From positions 1-7,644 of the forward strand of contig JAFUXY010000120.1 of assembly GCA_017477005.1 (NCBI GenBank): a stretch of DNA of 7,644 nt, read 5' to 3'. Shown piece by piece: positions 1 to 5,600 of the stretch. Position numbers and translations under genes: made by a program. The notes below the pieces were generated by a model. That model did no database searches. It worked only from the letters and a program-made list of their open reading frames with translations, and was not told where the DNA came from. Every line of letters starts with the position of its first letter. The stretch's first letter is position 1. This DNA is from Lachnospiraceae bacterium (lineage in GTDB: Bacteria > Bacillota > Clostridia > Lachnospirales > Lachnospiraceae).

Positions 1-54
1 CATAAGCGGGTGATTACGATTCAAAAAGGAACGATCGTGGAGGATCGCGGATAG
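1..54 (+). CDS. ftsE: Cell division ATP-binding protein FtsE, C-terminal end only (partial)
   Basis: Only the last 17 codons and the TAG stop are present; the gene enters from the left edge. They read HKRVITIQKGTIVEDRG. This fits the end of an FtsE ABC ATPase, where the strand after the H-loop histidine is followed by a short 'G-x-I-V-x-D' tail. The identification rests mainly on position: the next gene is a clear ftsX, and ftsE normally lies directly upstream of it. FtsE is the cytoplasmic ATPase that drives FtsX, which controls septal or lateral peptidoglycan hydrolases. The short gap to ftsX suggests translational linkage. No Walker motif is visible here, so the call is contextual. Confidence 0.8.
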   Translation, partial: HKRVITIQKGTIVEDRG

Positions 55-70
55 GGAATCGTGGATTCGG

Positions 71-1003
71 TTGAATGAATGGAAGGGAGGATTGATTTCC
101 ATTAGTACTTTTTTCTACAATCTACGGCAGGGCTTTGCCAATATCTGGCGAAACAAGATGTTTTCGCTGGCCTCCGTCGCGACGATGACGGCGTGTATTT
201 TCCTGTTGGGCGTGTTTTATTCGATCGGCAGCAATTTCAACAATATGGTGCATGAGGCCGAAGAGGGCGTGGCTGTGACGGTTTTCTTTGAGGAGGGGAC
301 GGACAACGGCACGATCGACGAGATCGGCGCAAAGATTGCCGCACGCCCGGAGGTCGCCCGCTATGAATTCATCTCCGCGGATCAGGCCTGGGAGGATTTC
401 AAGGATGTTTATTTCGAAGGAAACGACGCCGCGGCGGACAGCTTCAAAAACGACAATCCGCTGGCAAATTCTTCCAACTTTGAGATTTATCTGTCCGATG
501 TGTCGCAGCAGGACGAGCTGGTGGCCTATCTCGAGGGCTTGGATGGCGTGCGGGAGGTGCATCAATCCGAGGTGGCGGCGAAGACGCTGACAGATTTCAA
601 CTCGCTGCTGACCTATATTTCGATTGGCGTGATCATTATTCTGATCGCTGTGGCGATCTTCTTGATCAGCAACACCGTGACGGTGGGTATCTCGGTTCGC
701 CGGGAGGAGATTGCGATTATGAAATACATTGGCGCGACGGATCGCTTCGTGCGGGCACCGTTCATCGTGGAAGGCGTAGTGATCGGCTTGCTCGGCTCGG
801 TGATCCCGCTCGTGATGCTGTACTTCTTGTACAATGCGATTTTGGGTTATGCCTATTCGCATTTCAAGACGCTGAACAGCGTGGTATCGTTTATTCCGCC
901 GGAGAATGTGTTCCGAATCCTGGTGCCGGTGTCGTTGGCGATCGGGGTCGGTATCGGTTATGTCGGAAGCCGGTTTACCCTGAAGAGGCATTTGAAGGTG
1001 TAA
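71..1003 (+). CDS. ftsX: Cell division protein FtsX (ABC transporter permease-like)
   Basis: FtsX is the membrane partner of the FtsE ATPase; it passes ATP-hydrolysis-driven changes across the membrane to peptidoglycan hydrolases. The protein shows the family layout. A cytoplasmic N-terminus with the typical STFFYNLRQGFANIWRN stretch precedes TM1 at about residues 31-52. An extracellular domain follows at about 53-178, then TM2 at about 179-203, TM3 at about 231-258 and TM4 at about 280-301. 'RREEIAIMKYIGATDRFVRAPF' between TM2 and TM3 (about 211-232) is the characteristic FtsX/MacB permease loop. Length (310 aa) is normal. It sits between ftsE and an M23 hydrolase gene, as in many Firmicutes. 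The start is uncertain. No in-frame ATG exists near the 5' end; TTG at 71 is used here by convention. A strong Shine-Dalgarno lies inside this N-terminal extension (83-90), so real translation may begin at 92-103 and remove about 7-10 residues. Confidence 0.95.
   Translation: MNEWKGGLISISTFFYNLRQGFANIWRNKMFSLASVATMTACIFLLGVFYSIGSNFNNMVHEAEEGVAVTVFFEEGTDNGTIDEIGAKIAARPEVARYEFISADQAWEDFKDVYFEGNDAAADSFKNDNPLANSSNFEIYLSDVSQQDELVAYLEGLDGVREVHQSEVAAKTLTDFNSLLTYISIGVIIILIAVAIFLISNTVTVGISVRREEIAIMKYIGATDRFVRAPFIVEGVVIGLLGSVIPLVMLYFLYNAILGYAYSHFKTLNSVVSFIPPENVFRILVPVSLAIGVGIGYVGSRFTLKRHLKV
83..90 (+). promoter_or_regulatory. Strong ribosome binding site inside the 5' end of ftsX
   Basis: AAGGGAGG is a near-ideal Shine-Dalgarno sequence. 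It lies downstream of the TTG at 71 and upstream of the conserved FtsX N-terminus. The only ATGs close by (75 and 79) are out of frame and lead to very short ORFs. Downstream in-frame candidates are TTG at 92 (too close, 1 nt), ATT at 95 (4 nt) and ATT at 101 (10 nt). This suggests a non-canonical start for ftsX, with AUU at 95 or 101 possible. Confidence 0.55.
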
Positions 1004-1025
1004 TTATTCCGCAGGGGTTTTTGAA

Positions 1026-2579
1026 ATGAGGGGAAATGGGTGGCGCAGACCGGCAGTGGCCTTTCTAATAATAATATGTCTTTGCGCGTCGGGTGTTGAT
1101 GTGGGCTATGCGACGGAGAATGACGCAGCGACGGGAGATGGGCAGGCATCTGTGTCGGATGGTGCATCAGCTCAGGATGGGCAGACTTCTACGACGGAGA
1201 ACGACTCTTCGCTCGAAAACGCGCAGGAGAAGAAGACGGAGCTGGAAGGGTCGCTGGCGGAGGCGAGACGTACGGTGCAGGGATTGCACGCGTCCAAAAA
1301 GACGGCGGAGCAGAAGATCAATGAGCTGCAGCAAAGCCTGGATCGGTTGTCGGATGAAGAGGAATCGGTGACTCGCAATCTGAAGAGCCTGTCTGATCGA
1401 ATTTCGGATTCCCGCACCGGATTGGCGGAGGCACGAAAGGCGGCGGACGAGCAGTACGAGAAGATGAAGGCACGGATTCAGTACATGTATGAAAACAGCC
1501 GTTTCCGTACTATGGATTTGATTTTTTCGTCGGGCAGTCTGGCAGATTTTTTGAAGTCGGTGGAGTACGTGTCGGCGGTGTACAGCTACGATCGGGAGAT
1601 GTTGGACGCCTATCGGGGGTATCTCGAAGCGATCGAACAGAGAATGAAGGAGCTGAAGGGGGAGTACCTGGAAGCCGAGGAGATGAAAGCGATTATTGCG
1701 GATCGGCACGAGGCGGTGGCCGTGCTCGTAGATGCGCAGAATGCGGAGATCGAACGGATTGACGGGGATCTTTCCGAGGCGCAGAAGCTCAAACGGGAGT
1801 ACGAGCAGGAGGTGGCCGCGCAAAACGAGGTGTTGCTGGCGATTCAGGCGGAGATTGCCCGCCAGGCCGCCGAGGAAGAGGCTAGGAGGGCTCAGGAGGC
1901 TGAGAAAAAGCGCGCCGAGGCTGAGGCGAAGCGAAAGGCCCAGGAAGAGGCGGCCCGGCAGGCTGCCGAACAGGAGGCCGCCAGGCGGGCTGAGGAAGAA
2001 CAGAAGGCGCAGGAAGCGGCTGGCGAGGAGACGGCCGAGGCCGAGCTGCAGGAAGATATCGAAACCCGTACCACTTCGGAGACGGTGGTGGATACGTCCG
2101 AAGAGGACGAGGAGGATGAAGAGTATTACGATGGGGATGCCGTCGAAGAAGAGGAAGAGACAGCGGACGCTACGGCCTCCGGCTTCATCTGGCCGTGTCC
2201 TTCGAGCCATACGATTACCAGTGAGTACGGTACGAGGGAGGCGCCGACCGCAGGCGCGTCGACGGAGCACCGGGGCATCGATATCGGGGCGGCGCAGGGA
2301 TCGGCGATCGTGGCGGCGCAGAGCGGCACCGTGATCACGGCGACGTATTCAACATCGGGCGGAAATATGGTCGTGATCAGCCACGGCAAAAACGCCAACG
2401 GGCAGTTGGTCTGTACGGCGTACATGCACGCCTCCGAGCTGTATGTGTCGGTGGGCGATCAGGTGTCGCAGGGCGAGACAATCGCGGCGGTCGGGTCTAC
2501 CGGGTATTCTACCGGGCCGCATCTGCATTTTGGAGTGACCGTGGGCGGCGCCTATGTGAATCCGCATGGATATGTCTAA
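1026..2579 (+). CDS. Secreted coiled-coil murein hydrolase with C-terminal M23 (LytM) peptidase domain, CwlO/PcsB/EnvC-like
   Basis: Probable peptidoglycan endopeptidase controlled by FtsEX. A signal peptide (residues 1-29, hydrophobic core VAFLIIICLCAS, probable cleavage after GYA) exports it; no lipobox is evident. Coiled coil runs over about 64-160. The segment YENSRFRTMDLIFSSGSLADFL, from residue 155, matches the hallmark loop of the PcsB/CwlO N-terminal domain. More coiled coil follows, then an Ala/Glu/Arg-rich helix (279-335) and a very acidic linker (about 357-383). The M23 domain occupies about 386-517. Its zinc and catalytic residues look intact: H415-x3-D419, H468 (YMHAS) and H499-L-H501. 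It therefore seems to be an active enzyme, unlike EnvC, whose LytM domain is degenerate. ATG at 1026 has AGGGG 8 nt upstream, 22 nt after ftsX. FtsEX is known to activate EnvC, PcsB and CwlO in model bacteria; the same partnership here is inferred. Confidence 0.92.
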   Translation: MRGNGWRRPAVAFLIIICLCASGVDVGYATENDAATGDGQASVSDGASAQDGQTSTTENDSSLENAQEKKTELEGSLAEARRTVQGLHASKKTAEQKINELQQSLDRLSDEEESVTRNLKSLSDRISDSRTGLAEARKAADEQYEKMKARIQYMYENSRFRTMDLIFSSGSLADFLKSVEYVSAVYSYDREMLDAYRGYLEAIEQRMKELKGEYLEAEEMKAIIADRHEAVAVLVDAQNAEIERIDGDLSEAQKLKREYEQEVAAQNEVLLAIQAEIARQAAEEEARRAQEAEKKRAEAEAKRKAQEEAARQAAEQEAARRAEEEQKAQEAAGEETAEAELQEDIETRTTSETVVDTSEEDEEDEEYYDGDAVEEEEETADATASGFIWPCPSSHTITSEYGTREAPTAGASTEHRGIDIGAAQGSAIVAAQSGTVITATYSTSGGNMVVISHGKNANGQLVCTAYMHASELYVSVGDQVSQGETIAAVGSTGYSTGPHLHFGVTVGGAYVNPHGYV

Positions 2580-2586
2580 GAAAATA

Positions 2587-2632
2587 AAATCACAGTTTTA
2601 TAAATACAGCAAAAGAAACACAATCGTGATTT
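2587..2632 (+). repeat. Weak inverted repeat in the gap between the M23 gene and the S41 protease gene
   Basis: AAATCAC at 2587-2593 is matched by GTGATTT at 2626-2632, with a 32-nt AT-rich interior. The 85-nt gap is longer than the others in the cluster. The arms are short and the loop is long and without a T-run, so this is not an obvious terminator. It could be an operator half-site pair or chance. No convincing promoter was found: TATAAA at 2599-2604 has no good -35 partner. Confidence 0.25.
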
Positions 2633-2664
2633 AAGGAAATCGTTCCGGAAAGGAGATCAGGATT

Positions 2665-3936
2665 ATGGATTACAATGAAGAGATATTGCCAGCGCAGAAT
2701 GCCCCGGTCGGGGAAGTGCCTTCGTTTGAAAAGCCGCCGAAAAAGGGCGGGTTTTTGAAGGGACTGCTGGTCGGGATTTTGTGCAGCGCTTGTATTTTCG
2801 CCTTGATCGGCGGCGTGCTGGCACAGACGGCGCTGCAGTTGGCGGGCAATGATGTGGTCGACGGGACGACGCGCGCGAAGCTGTCCTATCTGTCGCAGCT
2901 CATCCACCAGAATTTCTATCAGGACGTGGACAATGAAGCGTTGGAGGAAGGTCTCTACCATGGGCTGGTCGAGGGCTTGGACGATCCCTATTCGGAGTAT
3001 TATTCGGAGCGGGAATACGAAGATTTCCAGATCAATACGACCGGCAGCTACGCCGGGATCGGCGCGCAGCTTTCGCAGGACAAGGAGACGATGGTGGTGA
3101 CGATTACCAAGGTCTATCCGGACTCTCCGGCGGAGAAGGCCGGGCTGCGGGCGCAGGACAGGATCATTTCGGTGGACGACCACAAGGCGACCGAGGAAAA
3201 GCTTGAGGATTTTGTGCAGCGGATCCGGGGCGAGGAAGGCACCTCGATGAATATGGTTTATATGCGCAAGGACGAGGAGAAGACCGCGGAGATCACGAGG
3301 GCGAATGTGATCATCCCTTCGGTGTCCTACAAGATGCTCGAGGATGGGATCGGTCTGATCGAGATTTCGGAATTTGCGAGCAATACCAGGGAAGAGTTTG
3401 ACGAGGCCGTGGCGGCGCTCGAAGAGCAGGGCTTGAAGGCGATCATCTACGATCTGCGCGCGAACCCGGGCGGCATGGTGTTGTCTGTGACGGATATCCT
3501 CGACGAGATTCTGCCGGAGGGCACGACGGTTTATATGGTGGACAAGCAGGGCGAAAAGACGACCTATTCGTCCGACGAGGAACACAAGATGGATTATCCG
3601 ATCGTGGTATTGACATCGGAAAATTCAGCGAGTGCGGCGGAGATTTTCGCCGGAGCGATCCGGGATTACAAGTATGGGATTCTGATCGGCAAAAAGACCT
3701 ACGGAAAGGGCGTGGTGCAGTCTACCTTTCCGTTGTCGGATGGCAGCGCGGTCAAGATGACGATTGCGAGCTACTATACGCCGAGCGGCAAGTCGATCCA
3801 CGAGAAGGGGATCAAGCCGGACATCGATCTGGATTACAAATATACCGGGGATGTGGAGTCTACGGAGTATGATTACAGCAAGGACAATCAGGTGCGCCGG
3901 GCGATCAAGGAGTTGAAGAAGGAGCTAGATAAATAA
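2665..3936 (+). CDS. S41 family C-terminal processing peptidase (CtpA/CtpB-type) with PDZ domain
   Basis: Serine protease that cleaves envelope proteins near their C-termini. A Lys-rich cytoplasmic tail (1-29) leads into one membrane anchor (about 30-52), placing the enzyme outside the membrane. A PDZ domain starts around residue 129 (YAGIGAQL, then SPAEKAGLRAQDRI) and runs to about 200. The S41 core follows with LRANPGG and the catalytic region: S323 in NSASAAE, K348 in YGKG and Q352. The Ser-to-Lys spacing of 25 and Lys-to-Gln spacing of 4 match the CtpB triad. The tail YTPSGKSIHEKGIKPDI is typical of the family. Length (423 aa) is normal. ATG at 2665 has AAAGGAG 9 nt upstream. It follows the M23 gene by 85 nt on the same strand and is probably in the same operon. 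Related proteases (Prc in E. coli, CtpA in Pseudomonas aeruginosa) degrade peptidoglycan hydrolases, so the neighbour may be a substrate; that is inference. The family is certain, CtpA versus CtpB is not. Confidence 0.95.
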   Translation: MDYNEEILPAQNAPVGEVPSFEKPPKKGGFLKGLLVGILCSACIFALIGGVLAQTALQLAGNDVVDGTTRAKLSYLSQLIHQNFYQDVDNEALEEGLYHGLVEGLDDPYSEYYSEREYEDFQINTTGSYAGIGAQLSQDKETMVVTITKVYPDSPAEKAGLRAQDRIISVDDHKATEEKLEDFVQRIRGEEGTSMNMVYMRKDEEKTAEITRANVIIPSVSYKMLEDGIGLIEISEFASNTREEFDEAVAALEEQGLKAIIYDLRANPGGMVLSVTDILDEILPEGTTVYMVDKQGEKTTYSSDEEHKMDYPIVVLTSENSASAAEIFAGAIRDYKYGILIGKKTYGKGVVQSTFPLSDGSAVKMTIASYYTPSGKSIHEKGIKPDIDLDYKYTGDVESTEYDYSKDNQVRRAIKELKKELDK

Positions 3937-3972
3937 TCGCAAATCGATTTCCGCAGAAAATTTTTATTTTTA

Positions 3973-4001
3973 TTTCAAAAATATTTTTTTGGTGTTATAA
4001 T
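3973..4001 (+). promoter_or_regulatory. Probable housekeeping promoter with extended -10 for the two-gene unit that follows
   Basis: A perfect TATAAT at 3996-4001 is preceded by TG at 3993-3994, giving an extended -10 (TGTTATAAT). Seventeen bases upstream is a poor -35, TTTCAA at 3973-3978. Long A and T tracts at about 3957-3990 lie over and above the -35 and could act as an UP element or bend the DNA. Transcription would start near 4008, leaving a leader of about 58 nt before the ATG at 4066. No convincing terminator for the upstream S41 gene was seen in 3937-3972, so read-through into this unit is possible. Confidence 0.7.
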
Positions 4002-4065
4002 AGGAAAAAAGAGCGATCGTTTCACCATTATTTCGTTTTCTATGTTGGAGAAAGGGGGATTCGCA

Positions 4066-5163
4066 ATGGTTGTTCACAATACAGGATTGGATCAGGCGGC
4101 CTGGAGCACGGGACAGACAGCCGGGACGCAGCGGGAGAGAAGCGCAGGACAGACAGCCGGGACGCAGGAAGAGAAGAGCGCAGCGCAGCGTCTACAGGAG
4201 CAGAATCAGACGCAGGACGCAGAGCGGGAAAAGAGAGCGCAGGAGACTGAGGATCGGGAAGAAGCAGAAAAGAGACGTTTGGAGGCGGTCGAGAGACGGG
4301 AAGAGAGCCTGGAAAACGTCGTTGCACGTTCAGAAGACGGAGATACTCTTCAGGTTGAGGAGGAAAATGCCGATATAGAAAATGAGGGTATCGGTGTCGC
4401 AGTGCGTCCGGACGCACCGGCGGGTCAGCGTCCACCAGAGGGAGCTATGCCGCAGGGGCGGCCGCCGGTCGGGCCTCCGCCAGTAGGCGCGCGCCCGGTG
4501 GTAGGATCAGAAGCAGCGGAAGTCTCCGTACAGGAGAGGAATGCTTCGACCGATGAGGAAAACTTCGATCTCGATGAGGACGAGGAGACGAACGCAGCTT
4601 CCGCTGAGGAAGAGGAAGAAGCCAGACGGCTGAACGCAGATGCGGAAAAGGAAGATCGCACGGCTCAGGTAGAGGCCGAGACAGAGAGGCTGCAAGCCAT
4701 GAAAGAAGCTCAGGAAGCCAGGGCCGAGGAGAGAGCCAGAGAAGCGGAAGAGGTCGAAGCGCGTCAGGAACAGCGGAAGGTGGATCAGGACGAGCAGAAG
4801 GCGGCAGAGTCTTCTTCGAATTTCATCGGCGTTTCCAATGATCGTCTTGGACAGATGTTTGCGGAGGGCGAGATCTCGAGGGATGATTACCAGAAAGAGA
4901 TCGATGCCAGAGAAGCGGAGCAGGAAAAACGCCAGATGGAGGCGAACCAGTTCAATCAGACGATGAGTACGATTGATCAGGTGGAGCAGAAGGCGGAAAA
5001 CAACGCAAATGCGATCTCAGCTGCGGTTTCCGACAATGCGAGTGATACTCTCACAGCACAGCAGAGGCTCGATATGATCGACAATCTGCAGAAGGACGAT
5101 ATAGAAGAGGCAAAGAGAGAGGAGGATAGGAAAATCGTATGGCAAGCTCAGTTTCAGGAATAA
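4066..5163 (+). CDS. Uncharacterised hydrophilic, charged, Glu/Ala/Arg/Gln-rich protein with Pro-rich centre
   Basis: I do not recognise this gene. The 365-aa product has no signal peptide or membrane segment, so it is probably cytoplasmic. It begins with two 12-residue repeats (GQTAGTQ core, about residues 16-40), then a charged, probably helical stretch. A Pro/Gly-rich linker covers 113-147 (RPPVGPPPVGARP), followed by an acidic segment from about 162 and a long Glu/Ala/Arg coiled-coil-like region. Residues about 258-285 (DRLGQMFAEGEISRDDYQKE) resemble the SHOCT helix pair, a small oligomerisation or interaction motif; this is a weak match by eye. The start at 4066 is chosen because AAAGGGGG (4051-4058) is 7 nt upstream. 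An in-frame ATG at 4042 would precede that site and add 8 residues. About nine AGA arginine codons occur here, while the flanking + strand genes use almost none, so codon use differs. It has its own promoter and overlaps the next gene by 25 nt. Confidence 0.8.
   Translation: MVVHNTGLDQAAWSTGQTAGTQRERSAGQTAGTQEEKSAAQRLQEQNQTQDAEREKRAQETEDREEAEKRRLEAVERREESLENVVARSEDGDTLQVEEENADIENEGIGVAVRPDAPAGQRPPEGAMPQGRPPVGPPPVGARPVVGSEAAEVSVQERNASTDEENFDLDEDEETNAASAEEEEEARRLNADAEKEDRTAQVEAETERLQAMKEAQEARAEERAREAEEVEARQEQRKVDQDEQKAAESSSNFIGVSNDRLGQMFAEGEISRDDYQKEIDAREAEQEKRQMEANQFNQTMSTIDQVEQKAENNANAISAAVSDNASDTLTAQQRLDMIDNLQKDDIEEAKREEDRKIVWQAQFQE
4111..4167 (+). repeat. Two-copy direct repeat inside the charged-protein gene
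   Basis: A perfect 21-nt repeat is present at 4111-4131 and again at 4147-4167, with a period of 36 nt. It preserves the reading frame and encodes two copies of GQTAGTQ within a 12-residue unit (GQTAGTQRERSA, then GQTAGTQEEKSA). Identity at the nucleotide level suggests a recent duplication, and the copy number may vary between strains. Confidence 0.85.
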
Positions 5164-5507
5164 GCCCGGTAAGTATGAACGCGATTTCTTCGGTGCGGCC
5201 AGTGGGGATCCGGCCACAGAATTTCACGGTAGAAAATGAATCCGAGGTATCGGATGCGTTTGCGGAGGCTTTGGCGGCGAATGGGGCAAGCGGCATTACA
5301 GGTCCTGCTCCGGTACAATACACCAATGCGCAGGCGGTATCGGATCGTTCGGATGCGATCCGGGACAGGGCGGCAGAATCGACGCGTGTGAATCAGTATT
5401 ACAATGATGTGGCTTCCTCGTTCGAGGGCGCGCCGACATCGTACGATGCCAACGGCCAGGCAGCAAGCTACGGGGTAGTGGGCAGCACGATCGATCTGAT
5501 CGCATAG
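5139..5507 (+). CDS. Uncharacterised small Ala/Ser-rich protein, second gene of the orphan pair
   Basis: I do not recognise this 122-aa protein. It has no signal peptide, membrane segment or cysteine. The N-terminus (SGISPVSMNAISSVRPVG) is Ser/Ile/Val/Pro-rich and looks like a loose internal repeat of an 'I-S-x-V' pattern. A more polar, probably helical middle follows (SEVSDAFAEALAANG; then SDRSDAIRDRAAESTRVNQYYNDVASSF), and the tail is Gly/Ser/Tyr-rich, ending GSTIDLIA. The ATG at 5139 lies 25 nt inside the end of the previous gene in another frame. AGGAGG at 5120-5125 is 13 nt upstream, longer than ideal, and a TAGG at 5127-5130 is 8 nt upstream. The overlap suggests translational coupling, so the two products may act together. 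A strong terminator follows within 50 nt. That it is a real gene is supported by its position and by the terminator; function is unknown. Confidence 0.75.
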   Translation: MASSVSGISPVSMNAISSVRPVGIRPQNFTVENESEVSDAFAEALAANGASGITGPAPVQYTNAQAVSDRSDAIRDRAAESTRVNQYYNDVASSFEGAPTSYDANGQAASYGVVGSTIDLIA

Positions 5508-5551
5508 GAGATGGATTCTTAAATCAAGATTTCCTCAGAAAAAGATGAGCA

Positions 5552-5587
5552 AAAAAGAACCGGGGCAGATCGCTTCCGGTTCTTTTT
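5552..5587. terminator. Bidirectional intrinsic terminator between convergent genes
   Basis: A perfect 12-bp stem is formed by AAAAAGAACCGG (5552-5563) and CCGGTTCTTTTT (5576-5587), around a 12-nt loop. On the + strand the hairpin ends in a T-run (5583-5587). On the - strand the A-run at 5551-5556 supplies the U-tract. It ends the two-gene + strand unit (stop at 5507) and the - strand regulator gene, whose stop codon is at 5601-5603. Confidence 0.92.
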
Positions 5588-5600
5588 GTAGAAAATTTCA

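Noticed and set aside
122..991. Long - strand open frame (289 aa) opposite ftsX
   Set aside because: It is fully antisense to a clear FtsX, is rich in His/Arg/Gln as expected from reverse translation of GC-biased codons, and shows no domain.
1026..1092. Lipoprotein signal on the M23 protein
   Set aside because: Cysteines at the end of the hydrophobic core are not preceded by a lipobox pattern (Leu-x-Ala/Gly-Cys); ordinary signal peptidase cleavage after GYA fits better.
1167..2270. Long - strand open frame (367 aa) opposite the M23 gene
   Set aside because: Its Leu/Arg/Gly-rich low-complexity sequence mirrors the Glu/Ala/Lys coiled-coil codons of the sense gene; no ribosome site or family features.
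2576..2604. Promoter for the S41 gene using TATAAA at 2599-2604
   Set aside because: No acceptable -35 lies 16-18 nt upstream and there is no extended -10.
2590..3585. Long - strand open frame (331 aa) opposite the S41 protease
   Set aside because: It is a shadow of a well-supported protease gene with intact catalytic residues; the composition is typical of antisense frames.
3937..3990. Possible terminator after the S41 gene
   Set aside because: AAATCGATTT (3941-3950) and AAAAATATTTTT (3977-3988) are palindromes without a real loop or GC stem, so a hairpin is unlikely; the T-runs alone are not enough.
4040..4435. - strand open frame (131 aa) opposite the charged-protein gene
   Set aside because: Pro/Ser/Arg-rich complement of the repetitive sense sequence, and it would run across the promoter leader without its own signals.
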